64,000 nt of DNA from an uncultured Sedimentitalea sp. (GTDB lineage: Bacteria > Pseudomonadota > Alphaproteobacteria > Rhodobacterales > Rhodobacteraceae): the NCBI GenBank assembly GCA_947504115.1, contig CANNGH010000001.1, forward strand, positions 186,001 through 250,000. The letters are read 5' to 3'. Both the position numbers and the translations under genes were made by a program. Below are positions 34,732 through 44,616 of this stretch, one piece after another. Within the stretch, counting starts at the first letter, position 1. Each line of letters begins with the position of its first letter. Below the pieces are notes generated by a model. The model had not been told where the DNA came from. It saw nothing but the letters and a program-made list of their open reading frames with translations, and did not search any database.

Positions 34732-36612
34732 ATGTCGTTTGCCAATCGGGCCGATCGCGACGCCATCGAGAATGAAATGCCCTGGTCCGAACGCGATGTT
34801 CCGGTGACGCTGCACCAGATGTTGTCGCGCACGGCCCGCAACTTTCCCGACTACAAGGCCAGCAGCTTTCAGCTTTTGTCCGGACCCAAGGACAAGGCGG
34901 AGACGCTGACCTGGGCGGAATTGCTGGCAAACGTCAATCAGGCCGCCAACCTGTTCCGCTCGCTCGGGGTGGGGGAAAAGGACGTGGTCGCCTGTGTCCT
35001 GCCCAATTGCAGCGAAACCGTCATGACCATTCTGGCGGGTGCGGTGGCCGGGATCATCAATCCGATCAACCCGCTTCTGGAACCCGAACAGATCGCCTCG
35101 ATCCTGCGCGAGACGGGGGCCAAGGTGGTCGTGACGCTGAAGCCGTTTCCCAAGTCGGACGTGGCGCAGAAGACCGCCGCCGCCATCGCCGATGCCCCGG
35201 CGGTGGAAACCGTGCTCGAGGTCGATCTGAACCGCTACCTGACGCCGCCGCGTTCGTGGCTGGTGCCGTTGATCCGCCCGAAGCTGCACGAAAAGCCGCG
35301 GGCGCAATACAAGGATTTCAGCGCCGAACTGGCCCGCCAGCCCGGGGAGTTGACGTTTCCGGACACCACGCAGGACCGCATCGCCTTCTATTTCCACACC
35401 GGGGGCACCACCGGCATGCCCAAGGTGGCGCAGCACACCTATGGCGGCGTCGTCTATAACGGCTGGATCGGCGGCGAATTGCTGCTGTCGGCCGAGGACA
35501 ACATCATGTGCCCGCTGCCGCTGTTTCATGTCTTCGCCTGCCACGTGATCCTGATGGCGGCGGTCTATTGCGGCGCGCATGTGGTGTTTCCCACACCGGC
35601 GGGCTATCGCGGCGACGGCGTGTTCGACAATTTCTGGAAACTGAACGAACGCTGGAAGATCAGTTTCATCATCAGCGTGCCCACCGCCATCGCCCAGACC
35701 ATGCAGCGCAAAGTGGATGCCGATCTCTCGACGGTGAAAAAGGCGTTCTCCGGTTCGGCGCCGCTGCCGCTCGAATTGTTCAAACGGTTCGAAAAGGCCT
35801 CGGGCGTCACCATCATCGAAGGCTACGGCCTGACCGAGGCGACCTGCCTCGTGTCCTGCAACCCGGTCGACGGCGTGAAAAAGGTCGGCTCGGTCGGTAT
35901 CCCGTTTCCCTATACCGAAGTGAAGATCATCAAATCGACGCCCGACGGCCCGGTCGAGGCCGAGACGGACCAGATCGGCGAAATCTGCCTGTCCAACCCC
36001 GGCGTCCATACCGGCAGTGTCTATACCGAGGTCGACAAGAACCGCGATCTGTTCCACGAGGGCATTTACCTGCGCACCGGCGATCTGGGCCGGATCGACG
36101 CGGACGGATATCTGTGGATCACCGGGCGCGCCAAAGATCTGATCATTCGCGGCGGTCACAACATCGATCCTGCCGAAATCGAAGACGCGCTTTACAGCCA
36201 CGAAGCCGTGGCCTTTGCCGGTGCGATCGGTCAGCCGGATGCCCATTCGGGCGAATTGCCCTGCGCCTATGTCGAACTGGTCAGCGGCGCATCCGTCACC
36301 GCCGACGACCTTCTGGAGCATTGCAAGACCCACGTTCACGAACGCGCGGCCCAGCCCAAACATATCGAGATCCTGCCGGAACTGCCCAAGACGGCCGTTG
36401 GCAAGGTATTCAAACCGGATCTGCGAAAAAGGGCCATCACCCGCGTCTATGACGAGGCGCTGCAAGAGGCGGGGCTGCCCGCGCGCGTGGCTTCGGTCGT
36501 GGATGACAAGAAGCGCGGGCTGGTGGCGCAACTGCGCCGCAACGGAGCGGATGAGGTGGCGGTCGCCAAGGTGCTGGGCGACTTTACCCGGCCCTGGGAC
36601 TGGGAGGACTGA
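34732..36612 (+). CDS. Acyl-CoA synthetase (AMP-forming)
   Basis: A 626-residue ANL-superfamily ligase: carboxylate + ATP + CoA to acyl-CoA. Motifs are FHTGGTTGMPKVAQHT (P-loop), GYGLTEATC, YLRTGDLGRIDADGYLWITGRAKDLIIRGG, and the catalytic Lys near KTAVGKVFKPDLRK (about residue 566). It has a C-terminal extension of about 50 residues with KKRGLVAQLRR. Substrate probably medium- or long-chain fatty acid. The GAAGGA ribosome site supports ATG 34732. Confidence 0.9.
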   Translation: MSFANRADRDAIENEMPWSERDVPVTLHQMLSRTARNFPDYKASSFQLLSGPKDKAETLTWAELLANVNQAANLFRSLGVGEKDVVACVLPNCSETVMTILAGAVAGIINPINPLLEPEQIASILRETGAKVVVTLKPFPKSDVAQKTAAAIADAPAVETVLEVDLNRYLTPPRSWLVPLIRPKLHEKPRAQYKDFSAELARQPGELTFPDTTQDRIAFYFHTGGTTGMPKVAQHTYGGVVYNGWIGGELLLSAEDNIMCPLPLFHVFACHVILMAAVYCGAHVVFPTPAGYRGDGVFDNFWKLNERWKISFIISVPTAIAQTMQRKVDADLSTVKKAFSGSAPLPLELFKRFEKASGVTIIEGYGLTEATCLVSCNPVDGVKKVGSVGIPFPYTEVKIIKSTPDGPVEAETDQIGEICLSNPGVHTGSVYTEVDKNRDLFHEGIYLRTGDLGRIDADGYLWITGRAKDLIIRGGHNIDPAEIEDALYSHEAVAFAGAIGQPDAHSGELPCAYVELVSGASVTADDLLEHCKTHVHERAAQPKHIEILPELPKTAVGKVFKPDLRKRAITRVYDEALQEAGLPARVASVVDDKKRGLVAQLRRNGADEVAVAKVLGDFTRPWDWED

Positions 36613-36660
36613 CACGGCTACCGTGGCAGTGAAATCCATGTTCCGCCAAAGAGAGTCCGA

Positions 36661-36695
36661 GCCTCCGGCGGGGATATTTCGGGCAAGAAGAAGAT
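36661..36695. repeat. 35-base dispersed repeat, copy 1
   Basis: GCCTCCGGCGGGGATATTTC... ending AAGAAGAAGAT. It differs from the copy at 43448-43482 by one base. It lies four bases beyond the stop codon of the minus-strand ABC ATPase gene, in the convergent gap after the acyl-CoA synthetase. Read from the minus strand, it forms the 3' tail of the ABC operon. Confidence 0.85.
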
Positions 36696-36699
36696 TTCG

Positions 36700-38340
36700 T
36701 CAGTTGCCGGCACTGGTCATGCGGCGATGTTCGACGACCTCTTCCAGCCAGCCCAGCTCCATCTCGGGGACCGAAGACAACAGCAGATCGGTATAGTCGT
36801 CGAAGGGCGGCGCCAGCACGGTGGATTTGACACCATAGCGCTGCACGCGGCCCTGATACATCACCGCGATGGAATCCGCGATGGCGCGCACGGTGGCGAT
36901 ATCGTGGGTGATGAACAGATAGGCCACGTTTTCGCTTTTCTGCAGGTTCAGAAGCAGCTTCAGGATACCGTCCGCCACCAGTGGATCCAGCGCGCTGGTC
37001 ACCTCGTCGCAGATGATGAGCTTGGGCTTGGCGGCAAGCGCGCGGGCGATGCAGACGCGCTGTTTCTGCCCGCCTGACAGTTCCGCCGGATAGCGGTCGA
37101 GGAACCCTTCGCCCATCTCGATCTCGTCCAGAAGTTCCTTGATCCGCTTCTTCTTCGCGGCGCCTTTCAGGCCGAAATAGAATTCCAGCGGGCGGCCGAT
37201 GATCGTGCCGACGGTATGGCGCGGGTTCATCGCCACGTCGGCCATCTGATAGATCATCTGCAATTCGCGCAGATCCTCGCGCGTGCGCCCCTCCAGGGCC
37301 GGAGACAGGGTGCGACCGGTGAATTCGATCTGCCCATCGCGCGGCGGCAGCAACCCGGTGATGACCCGTGCAAGCGTGGATTTGCCCGACCCGCTTTCGC
37401 CCACCACCGCCAGTGTCTGACCGGGATACACATCGACGCTGACATCGTGCAGCACATCGAAACTGGTGCCGCGATAGCGCGCGGTGATGTTCTGCACGCT
37501 CAGCACCGGTTCGTCCGTCGGGTGCTTCTCTTCGTGCCGGATCGAGCGGACCGAGACCAGCGCGCGGGTGTAATCCTCCTGCGGGGCGTTGATGATCTGA
37601 TCGGTGGTGCCGTATTCGACCTTCTCGCCCATGCGCAGAACCATGATGTCGTCGGCCACCTGCGCCACCACGGCCAGATCGTGGGTGATGTAGATGGCGG
37701 CCACGCCGGTATCGGCGATCGCCTCCTTGATCGCCTTCAACACGTCGATCTGGGTGGTCACGTCCAGCGCCGTGGTCGGTTCGTCGAACACAACCAGATC
37801 GGGTTGCGGACACAGCGCCATCGCGGTCATCACCCGCTGCAACTGCCCGCCCGAGACCTGATGCGGATAGCGGTTGCCGATGGTTTCGGGATCGGGCAGG
37901 CCCAGCTTGGCGAACAGCTCGACGGCCCGCTTCTCGGCCTTGGATTTCGAGAACCGGCCATGGCGGACCGAGGCCTCGATGACCTGTTCCATCAGCTTCT
38001 TGGCCGGGTTGAACGAGGCGGCGGCGGATTGCGACACATAGGTCACCTCGGCGCCGCGCAGCCGTCGCAGATCGCGCATCCCGCTGGCAAGGATGTTGCG
38101 ACCGTTGACCCAGACCTCGCCGCCCGAGATGTCGACGCCGCCGCGCCCGTAACCCAGTGCCGCCAGACCGATGGTCGATTTGCCCGCGCCGCTTTCGCCG
38201 ATCAGGCCCAGCACCTTGCCCTTTTCCAGATCGAAGGACACGCCGTGGACGATCTCGATCCATTTCGGCGGCTCGCCCGGCGGATAGGCGGTCGCGCCGA
38301 TTTTCAGATCGCGAACCCTCAGGAACGTGTCGTCGCTCAT
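36700..38340 (-). CDS. Peptide/opine-type ABC importer, tandem ATPase subunit
   Basis: A 546-residue protein with two complete oligopeptide-type ATPase domains (DppD/OppD-like then DppF/OppF-like). The first has GESGAGKST, VSGGQLQRV and VVFDEPTTALD; the second has GESGSGKST, LSGGQKQRV and ICDEVTSALD. It energises uptake with the two permeases upstream. ATG 38340 overlaps the permease stop by four bases. A much longer open frame upstream is a shadow of the permease gene, not a fusion. Confidence 0.93.
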   Translation of the reverse strand: MSDDTFLRVRDLKIGATAYPPGEPPKWIEIVHGVSFDLEKGKVLGLIGESGAGKSTIGLAALGYGRGGVDISGGEVWVNGRNILASGMRDLRRLRGAEVTYVSQSAAASFNPAKKLMEQVIEASVRHGRFSKSKAEKRAVELFAKLGLPDPETIGNRYPHQVSGGQLQRVMTAMALCPQPDLVVFDEPTTALDVTTQIDVLKAIKEAIADTGVAAIYITHDLAVVAQVADDIMVLRMGEKVEYGTTDQIINAPQEDYTRALVSVRSIRHEEKHPTDEPVLSVQNITARYRGTSFDVLHDVSVDVYPGQTLAVVGESGSGKSTLARVITGLLPPRDGQIEFTGRTLSPALEGRTREDLRELQMIYQMADVAMNPRHTVGTIIGRPLEFYFGLKGAAKKKRIKELLDEIEMGEGFLDRYPAELSGGQKQRVCIARALAAKPKLIICDEVTSALDPLVADGILKLLLNLQKSENVAYLFITHDIATVRAIADSIAVMYQGRVQRYGVKSTVLAPPFDDYTDLLLSSVPEMELGWLEEVVEHRRMTSAGN

Positions 38341-39152
38341 CCGCGGCCTCCTTTCAGGCTGGTGGTGCGGTTCAGCACCCAGTCGGCCACCAGGTTGACC
38401 GAAATCGCCAGTGTCGCGATGGCGACGGCGGGGATCAGTGCGGCCGGGATGCCATAGACGATACCGTCCTTGTTTTCCTTGACGATGCCGCCCCAATCGG
38501 CCTGCGGCGGCTGCACGCCGAGACCGAGAAACGACAGGGTCGAGACGAACAGCACCGCGAAGATGAAGCGCAGCCCCATTTCCGCCACCAGCGGTGACAG
38601 GGCATTGGGCAGGATTTCGCGGAAGATCACCCAGATCCGCCCTTCGCCGCGCAGTTTGGCGGCCTCGACGAAATCCATCACGTTGATGTCCACCGCCACC
38701 GCGCGGGCCAGACGGAAGACGCGGGTGGAATCCAGCAGCCCCATGACCAGGATCAGGATCGGGATGGTGACCGGCATCACCGACAACACCACCAGCGCGA
38801 AGATCAGCGTCGGGATCGACATGATCAGGTCGATGAAGCGGCTGAGCAGTTGATCGACCCATCCGCCGATGACCGCCGCGATCAGGCCCAGAACCGAGCC
38901 GGTGAAAAAACTGAGCAGGGTGGCGGCGGTGGCGATGAAGATGGTGGTGCGCCCGCCATAGATCATCCGGCTGAGCAGGTCGCGCCCGATACTGTCGGTG
39001 CCCAGCCAATGCCGCGACGACGAGGGTTCCCACACATCGCCGACGATCTGGGCCATGCCGTAAGGGGCCAGCAGCGGGGCAAGGATGGCTGCAAGGAAAT
39101 AAAGACCGGTGAAGAAAAGCCCGATCAGGGCGGCGAGGGGGATGTTCTTCAT
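38337..39152 (-). CDS. ABC importer permease, DppC-like
   Basis: A 271-residue inner-membrane permease with about six helices. The N-terminal HWLGTDSIGRDLLSRMIYGGRTT signature and the ATPase-contact loop EAAKLRGEGRIWVIFREILPNAL are typical of DppC/OppC. It is translationally coupled to the ATPase gene and separated by 58 bases from the DppB-like gene. Confidence 0.92.
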   Translation of the reverse strand: MKNIPLAALIGLFFTGLYFLAAILAPLLAPYGMAQIVGDVWEPSSSRHWLGTDSIGRDLLSRMIYGGRTTIFIATAATLLSFFTGSVLGLIAAVIGGWVDQLLSRFIDLIMSIPTLIFALVVLSVMPVTIPILILVMGLLDSTRVFRLARAVAVDINVMDFVEAAKLRGEGRIWVIFREILPNALSPLVAEMGLRFIFAVLFVSTLSFLGLGVQPPQADWGGIVKENKDGIVYGIPAALIPAVAIATLAISVNLVADWVLNRTTSLKGGRG

Positions 39153-39210
39153 GGGTGATCCTCCGCGGGGAGGGGGAGCGCGAAAGCGTCGGGTTCTAGA
39201 TGGGATGCAA

Positions 39211-40167
39211 TCATTTCGGATGCCTCAGCCGCGGGTTGGCGAGGATCGACACGATGTCGGCGGTCATGTTCAGCCCGATATAGACGGCGGCGAAGATCAG
39301 CCCGCAGGCCTGCACCACGGGCACGTCGCGTTTGCTGACGTGATCGACCAGATACTGGCCCATGCCCGGATAGACGAACACCACCTCGACCACGACGACG
39401 CCCACCACCAGATAGGCGAGGTTCAGCATCACCACGTTGACGATGGGCGCAATGGCGTTCGGGAAGGCGTGTTTGCGGATCACGTCGAATGTGGTCAGGC
39501 CCTTCAGCTCGGCGGTTTCGATATAGGCCGACTGCATGACGTTCAGGATCGCGGCGCGGGTCATGCGCATCATGTGCGCCAGGATCACCAGCGTCAGCAC
39601 CGCCGCGGGAAGGACGATGGCGTCGAGTTTCTGACCGAAGCTCATGCTGTCATAGATCGTGGCGACAGACGGGAACCAGCGCCATTTCACGGCGAAGAAG
39701 AAGATCAGCACATAGCCCAGAAAGAACTCGGGCAGCGAGATCGAGGCCAGCGTGAAACCGGAAATCAGCTTGTCCGGCCAGCGGTCGCGGTAGCGCACCG
39801 CCAGCAGGCCGAGAAAGATCGCCAGCGGCACGGCGACGATCGCGGCCCAGAAGGCCAGGAACAGCGTATTGCCCAGCCGCGCGCCGATCTGCGTGGCGAT
39901 ATCGCGGCCATTGGACAGCGAGGTTCCCAGATCGCCCTGCAGCACACCGCCCAGCCATTGGAAGTAACGCAGCCATGCGGGATCGTTCAGGCCCATCTCC
40001 TCGCGCAGGTTGGCAAGCGATTGCGGCGTCGCCGACTGGCCCAGGATCGCCTGCGCCACGTCGCCGGGCAGGATCAGCGTGCCGACGAAGATCAGGATCG
40101 ACGTCGCGAAAAGCAACAGGACGCCCAGCGCGATACGCTGGGCCACAAGCTTTACGACCGGGAGCAC
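39211..40167 (-). CDS. ABC importer permease, DppB-like
   Basis: A 318-residue permease with six helices. It has an N-terminal LLLFATSILIFVGTLILPGD, a GLNDPAWLRYFQWLGG segment and the coupling loop TAELKGLTTFDVIRKHAFPNAI. The start is the GTG at 40167, three bases after the stop of the binding-protein gene; no ATG fits the conserved N terminus. Confidence 0.9.
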   Translation of the reverse strand: MLPVVKLVAQRIALGVLLLFATSILIFVGTLILPGDVAQAILGQSATPQSLANLREEMGLNDPAWLRYFQWLGGVLQGDLGTSLSNGRDIATQIGARLGNTLFLAFWAAIVAVPLAIFLGLLAVRYRDRWPDKLISGFTLASISLPEFFLGYVLIFFFAVKWRWFPSVATIYDSMSFGQKLDAIVLPAAVLTLVILAHMMRMTRAAILNVMQSAYIETAELKGLTTFDVIRKHAFPNAIAPIVNVVMLNLAYLVVGVVVVEVVFVYPGMGQYLVDHVSKRDVPVVQACGLIFAAVYIGLNMTADIVSILANPRLRHPK

Positions 40168-40168
40168 C

Positions 40169-41755
40169 TCACGCCATCCAGCAGAAGATCGCGGCAGAAT
40201 TGTTCATCATGTCCGCGTTGGGATGAGGCTTCCAGCCGGCGATGCGCTCGGTCCGGGCATCGAGGAAATCGTTGAACATCGGCAGGATCAGACCGCCTTC
40301 GTCGCGCACGATCATGCCCATCTCGTTGTAGAGTTCGGTGCGCTTGTCCTCGTCCAGCGTGGCGCGCGCCTGCATCAGCAATTCGTCGAACCTTTCGTTG
40401 TCGAAACGGGTATCATTCCAGTCCGCGGTCGACAGATAGGCGGTGGAATACATCTGGTCCTGCGTCGGACGCCCGGTCCAGTAGGAGGCGCAGAACGGTT
40501 GCTTGTTCCACACTTCGGACCAGTAGCCATCGCCCGGCTCGCGCTTGAGTTCAAGCGGGATACCGGCCTTGCGCGCGGTCTGTTGATAAAGCTGTGCGGC
40601 ATCCACCGCGCCCGGAAAGGCCACGTCCGAGACACGCAGGATGATCGGGCTGCCGTCATGGCCGGATTTCTTGTAATGTTCGGCGGCCTTTTCCAGATCG
40701 AACTCGCGTTGGGGAAGGCTGTCGTCGAACAGCGGATACGTGGCGTTCACCGGGATATCGTTGCCGATCGTGCCATAGCCACGCAGGACCTTGTCCACCA
40801 TCTCCTCGCGGTCCACCGCGTATTTCAGCGCCAGCCGCAGATCGTTGTTGTCGAAGGGGGAGGTGTCCACATGCATGACGAACACGTTCTGACCCCGTCC
40901 CTGCGTGCGTTCCAGCACCATTCCGGGCGCGCGATCCAGAAGATCGGCCAGTTTGGGCCCGATCAGGTTGGCCATGTCCACCAGGCCCGATTGCAACGCG
41001 GAAACGCGGGCCGTCGGGTCATTGATCACCAGCACCTCGGTGCTGTCGAAATGGCCGCGGGAATCGTCCCAGTAATCCTCGAACCGTTCCATCACGTGGC
41101 GCACGCCCGGCTCGTTCACGACGATGCGATAGGGGCCGGACATGATGCCGCTGGCCGGATCGTCGATGCCGCCGCCCGGTTGAATGCGCAGATGCGGATC
41201 GGTCAGCAGATAGGGCAGATCGGCGTTCGGCTCGCTGAGGGTGATCTCGAACAGATCCCCCTCGGCGCGCATCGATTCGATGCCCTTCATCAGCCCCAGC
41301 GCGCCCGAGGTCGCCTTCTCATCGGAATGGCGTTGCATCGTCTTCAACACGTCGTCGGCGGTCAGCGTGCTGCCATCATGGAACAGGACGCCGTCGCGGA
41401 TCTTGAACGACCAGACCTTGGCGTCGGGAGAGGAACTGAAATCCTCGGCGACGCGGCGCCCGAGACCACCGTCGAAATCCACGTCGACCAGGTTTTCGCC
41501 AATCTGCGCGATCACGTTATAGGGTGCCTGGCTGAGCGTCAGCGCCGGGTCCAGCGTGTTCGAGCTTTCGCCGCCGCCAAGGCCCAATTTCAGATGGCCG
41601 CCCTTCTTGGGTTCCTGCGCGCGGGCGGCGCCGGCAAGGATGCCGCTGGCTGCCGAGGCGGAAACCCCCAGGGCGGCGGCGCGGCTCATGAAGTCCCGTC
41701 GGCTCATCCTGCCGCCGCTCACGGCTGCGGCATAGTGAAGGATTCGTTTTTTCAT
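40169..41755 (-). CDS. ABC importer periplasmic binding protein (SBP family 5)
   Basis: A 528-residue solute-binding protein of the peptide/nickel/opine group. It has a Tat-type signal (RRDFMSRAAALG, cleavage near AGAARA) and body motifs TLDPALTLSQAPYNVI, WSFKIRDGVLFHDGSTLTADDV and LALKYAVDREEM. Di/tripeptides or a glycosylated or modified small molecule are possible substrates. ATG 41755 is preferred to an upstream frame start at 41809. First gene of the four-gene importer operon. Confidence 0.92.
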   Translation of the reverse strand: MKKRILHYAAAVSGGRMSRRDFMSRAAALGVSASAASGILAGAARAQEPKKGGHLKLGLGGGESSNTLDPALTLSQAPYNVIAQIGENLVDVDFDGGLGRRVAEDFSSSPDAKVWSFKIRDGVLFHDGSTLTADDVLKTMQRHSDEKATSGALGLMKGIESMRAEGDLFEITLSEPNADLPYLLTDPHLRIQPGGGIDDPASGIMSGPYRIVVNEPGVRHVMERFEDYWDDSRGHFDSTEVLVINDPTARVSALQSGLVDMANLIGPKLADLLDRAPGMVLERTQGRGQNVFVMHVDTSPFDNNDLRLALKYAVDREEMVDKVLRGYGTIGNDIPVNATYPLFDDSLPQREFDLEKAAEHYKKSGHDGSPIILRVSDVAFPGAVDAAQLYQQTARKAGIPLELKREPGDGYWSEVWNKQPFCASYWTGRPTQDQMYSTAYLSTADWNDTRFDNERFDELLMQARATLDEDKRTELYNEMGMIVRDEGGLILPMFNDFLDARTERIAGWKPHPNADMMNNSAAIFCWMA

Positions 41756-41867
41756 TCCATTTCCCCCTTGTATCGTTTTTTGCGTTATTCTTGCCAAAGC
41801 GTTGCGCATTTCCCGAAGGCTGGCAACAGTTAATCCCCGAAGGTTTCCCGTGCGGTTGCGGCCCGTG

Positions 41868-42305
41868 TCAGGTCTCGATCCAGATCGTCACCGGTCCGTC
41901 ATTGACCAGCGACACCGCCATGTCGGCGCCGAACCGGCCCGTCTGCACCGGCACGCCAAGCCCGGCCAGCGCATCGGCAAAGTGCAGATACAGCCGCTCG
42001 CCCGTCTCGGGCGGGGCTGCGGCGGAAAAGCCGGGGCGATTGCCGCGCGAGGTATCGGCGGCCAGCGTGAACTGGCTGACCACCAGCGCGGCGCCGCCCG
42101 CATCTGCCAGCGAGCGGTTCATCTTGCCCGACTCGTCGCGAAAAATGCGCAGTTTGGCGATCTTGGCGGCCAGTTGGTCCGCCTCGCGCTCGCCGTCTTC
42201 CTGCATTGCGCAGACCAGGATCAACAGCCCCGCATCGATGGCACCGACCGCGTCGCCGTCGATCTCGACGCGGGCTCGGGTGACACGCTGGATCAGGGCG
42301 CGCAT
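41868..42305 (-). CDS. dtd: D-aminoacyl-tRNA deacylase
   Basis: A 145-residue Dtd protein that removes D-amino acids and mischarged glycine from t[20 protein letters not shown] starts the protein, SQFTLAADT is the SQxT catalytic motif, and [11 protein letters not shown] is a variant of the NxGPVT motif at the end. It lies 16 bases after the zinc-ribbon gene at the end of the minus-strand cluster. Confidence 0.95.
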   Translation of the reverse strand: MRALIQRVTRARVEIDGDAVGAIDAGLLILVCAMQEDGEREADQLAAKIAKLRIFRDESGKMNRSLADAGGAALVVSQFTLAADTSRGNRPGFSAAAPPETGERLYLHFADALAGLGVPVQTGRFGADMAVSLVNDGPVTIWIET

Positions 42306-42321
42306 GGATCGTCCTCCCGGT

Positions 42322-43437
42322 TTATTGGTTCATCGCCACGATATAGCCAACGATTCCGGCCAGTATCAGGCCGAGGATCACCGCGAAGGCGATCTTGACC
42401 GCCGACCAGGGGCGTTCCCCCTGCACCCGGCCCGATTGGCCATTGACGACGAAGCGATAGGTCTGGCCGCGATACTTATAGGCCGCCAGCCAGACTGGCA
42501 ACAGCACGTGCTTGAAGGTCACGTCGCGCACGCTGGTGTCGATATCGTGGATGCGCTGGCGGTCGCCGCCGATGTCGAAGCGCACGTCGCGTTCGATCAC
42601 GCGGGCCATATGCGCGCGCGCCTCGGTGAACCCTTCGGTCAGGTCCACGGTGTAACCTTCGGCGTGAAATCCGGCCAGATATTCCGGCTGATACGGCTCC
42701 AGCGCGGCCAGATCCCAGGGTTCCAGCGCGTCGGTATAGGATTTGGGCAAGCTGTGCGAGGCCAGCACCAGCACGTCGTCGAAGAACCGCGCGACACGGC
42801 CCGACACCGCGTTCCAGCGCACCTGTGCCACGCGTTCCTGCACCCGCTTGCCGTCACGCATGACGGTGCGCGTGGTGTAATAGACGGTGCCGCGTTCGCC
42901 GCGATAGCGCGATTGCGTGTCGGCGTCAAAAGTCCAGTAAGGCACATAGATGCCCTGCATCCGCCGCCCCTTGCGGGCATATTTGCGCAATCCGTTGGGC
43001 GCAAACCACAGGCTGCCCAGCCAGTCGGTCATCGCCTTGCGGGCGCTGCGTTCGTCCATCGCGAACGGCAGCACGCCGCGCGGTTTGATCCGCCGTTGCG
43101 CGCCGGTATCGGTGACGATGGGCGTGGCGCAGAACGGACATTCGGTGGCGTGGCTGTCGGGGGCGAATTCGATCTGCGCGCCGCAATTGGGGCACGAGGT
43201 CACGCGGATTTCCACCATGTCCTGCACCGGCAGGTCATGGGCGAGGGCGGTTTCGAAATCCAGTTCCTTCAGCCGGGCACCGCCCCACGGCGATGAGGCG
43301 ATGGGTTCTTCATGCCCGCAATGGTCGCAATGCAGCACGCCGCGGCCCGGATCGAACCGGTATTCCGCGCCGCAATTCTCGCAGGGGAACCGGTGCTCGA
43401 TCGGCGCGGGCGGGGCCGATTGGCTGTCGTCGGACAT
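42322..43437 (-). CDS. Zinc-ribbon protein with C-terminal membrane helix
   Basis: A 371-residue protein with two zinc ribbons ([13 protein letters not shown]...CDHCG, residues 19-41, and [10 protein letters not shown]...CPFCATPI, about 82-106). A central domain of unknown fold ([20 protein letters not shown]) is followed by one C-terminal membrane helix (about 345-367), so the bulk faces the cytoplasm. Such proteins are often mislabelled as helicase PriA because of the ribbons. It lies with SPFH, TelA and XpaC genes in one run, so a role in a membrane-associated complex is likely. Confidence 0.8.
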   Translation of the reverse strand: MSDDSQSAPPAPIEHRFPCENCGAEYRFDPGRGVLHCDHCGHEEPIASSPWGGARLKELDFETALAHDLPVQDMVEIRVTSCPNCGAQIEFAPDSHATECPFCATPIVTDTGAQRRIKPRGVLPFAMDERSARKAMTDWLGSLWFAPNGLRKYARKGRRMQGIYVPYWTFDADTQSRYRGERGTVYYTTRTVMRDGKRVQERVAQVRWNAVSGRVARFFDDVLVLASHSLPKSYTDALEPWDLAALEPYQPEYLAGFHAEGYTVDLTEGFTEARAHMARVIERDVRFDIGGDRQRIHDIDTSVRDVTFKHVLLPVWLAAYKYRGQTYRFVVNGQSGRVQGERPWSAVKIAFAVILGLILAGIVGYIVAMNQ

Positions 43438-43447
43438 TGTTTTTCAT

Positions 43448-43482
43448 GCCTCCGGCGGGGATATTTCGCGCAAGAAGAAGAT
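43448..43482. repeat. 35-base dispersed repeat, copy 2
   Basis: Same sequence as 36661-36695 with one substitution (CGCG for CGGG). Again immediately downstream of a minus-strand stop codon (SPFH gene, 43484), and ten bases before the start of the next gene on that strand. Confidence 0.85.
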
Positions 43483-43483
43483 C

Positions 43484-44593
43484 TTATGCGCTTGGCGGCG
43501 GTGGCGGCAGGATGGTGAACAATTGCGCAAGTTCATCGACCTCGCCGGCGCGTTTCCAGCCGTCCTGCCCCGCCGTCCAGACATGGGTTTCACGGCTGAG
43601 CGAGCCATCCGCCGCCATCCGCCCCAGATCGGCGCGGGAAAACGGCCCGCGCGTCTGCCCCTGTTCGGCAAGGTGCCAGACTCGTTCGACCGGCGGCGGA
43701 GGCGGCGGTGCGGGTTGCGCCGGGGCCGCGCCCCACGGTCCCTGCTGCGCCATCTGCGAGCCCATTGCCATGCCCATACCCGCGCCCAGACCGGCAGCCA
43801 TACCGCCGCCCGAGGGGTTTTGCGCGGCGGATGTCATGGCCTCGGCCGCGGAATATCGGGTGAACTTGCCCAGATCGCCCGCCAGCCCCATCGACGAGCG
43901 TTTGTCCAGCGCTTCCTCGACGGCCTGGGGCAGCGAGATGTTTTCGATGTAAAGCTCGGGCGTGGTGACGCCGTACGCCTCCAGGGTCGGTGCGATCTGG
44001 CTGGCGATCAGCTTGCCCAGATCGGCGGTGTTGGCGGCCATGTCCAGAACCGGGATGCCCGACCCGGCGATGGTGCGCGAAAACTCCTGCACGATGATGT
44101 TGCGCAGTTGATAGCTGATTTCGTCCATGGTGAATTCGCCGTCGGTGCCGACGATTTCGGTCAGGAACCGCGCCGGATCGGTCACCCGCACCGAATAGGT
44201 GCCGAAGGCGCGGATGCGCACGGGGCCGAATTCGGGATCGCGGCAGATGATCGGGTTCTTGGTGCCCCATTTCAGATCGTTGAACCGCGTGGTGTTGACG
44301 AAATAGATTTCCGATTTGAACGGACTGCGAAACCCGTGATCCCAGTGCTGAAGCGACGTCATCACCGGCATGTTATTGGTTTCCAGCATGTAAAGGCCGG
44401 GGCTGAACACGTCTGCGATCTGGCCTTCATGGACGAAAACCGCGGCCTGACCCTCGCGGACGGTCAGCTTGGCGCCGTACTTGATCTCGTGTCCCTCGCG
44501 CTGGAACCGCCAGACCATGGTGTCGCGGGTGTCGTCCGTCCAGTGTATGACGTCGATGAACTGGCCCGAGAGAAAATCGAAAATGCCCATCAT
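43484..44593 (-). CDS. SPFH-domain protein with C-terminal GYF-like domain
   Basis: A 369-residue protein. The SPFH (virion-core/YdjI-like) domain spans about 25-240, with VREGQAAVFVHEGQ, FSPGLYMLETNN and EFTMDEISYQLRN. Then come a glycine/alanine/methionine-rich linker (AAGLGAGMGMAMGSQMAQQ), a proline run, and a C-terminal GYF_2-type domain (RVWHLAEQGQTRGPFSRADL). There is no membrane helix, so it is a cytoplasmic or peripheral oligomer. Part of the cluster with TelA and XpaC. Confidence 0.85.
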   Translation of the reverse strand: MMGIFDFLSGQFIDVIHWTDDTRDTMVWRFQREGHEIKYGAKLTVREGQAAVFVHEGQIADVFSPGLYMLETNNMPVMTSLQHWDHGFRSPFKSEIYFVNTTRFNDLKWGTKNPIICRDPEFGPVRIRAFGTYSVRVTDPARFLTEIVGTDGEFTMDEISYQLRNIIVQEFSRTIAGSGIPVLDMAANTADLGKLIASQIAPTLEAYGVTTPELYIENISLPQAVEEALDKRSSMGLAGDLGKFTRYSAAEAMTSAAQNPSGGGMAAGLGAGMGMAMGSQMAQQGPWGAAPAQPAPPPPPPVERVWHLAEQGQTRGPFSRADLGRMAADGSLSRETHVWTAGQDGWKRAGEVDELAQLFTILPPPPPSA

Positions 44594-44616
44594 TCAGTTC
44601 CTTTCCAAAGCCTGTG

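Noticed and set aside
36700-39033. A 777-codon minus-strand frame suggesting a permease-ATPase fusion
   Set aside because: The first 231 codons are an out-of-frame shadow of the real permease gene (38337-39152). The ATPase starts at ATG 38340 with a four-base overlap.
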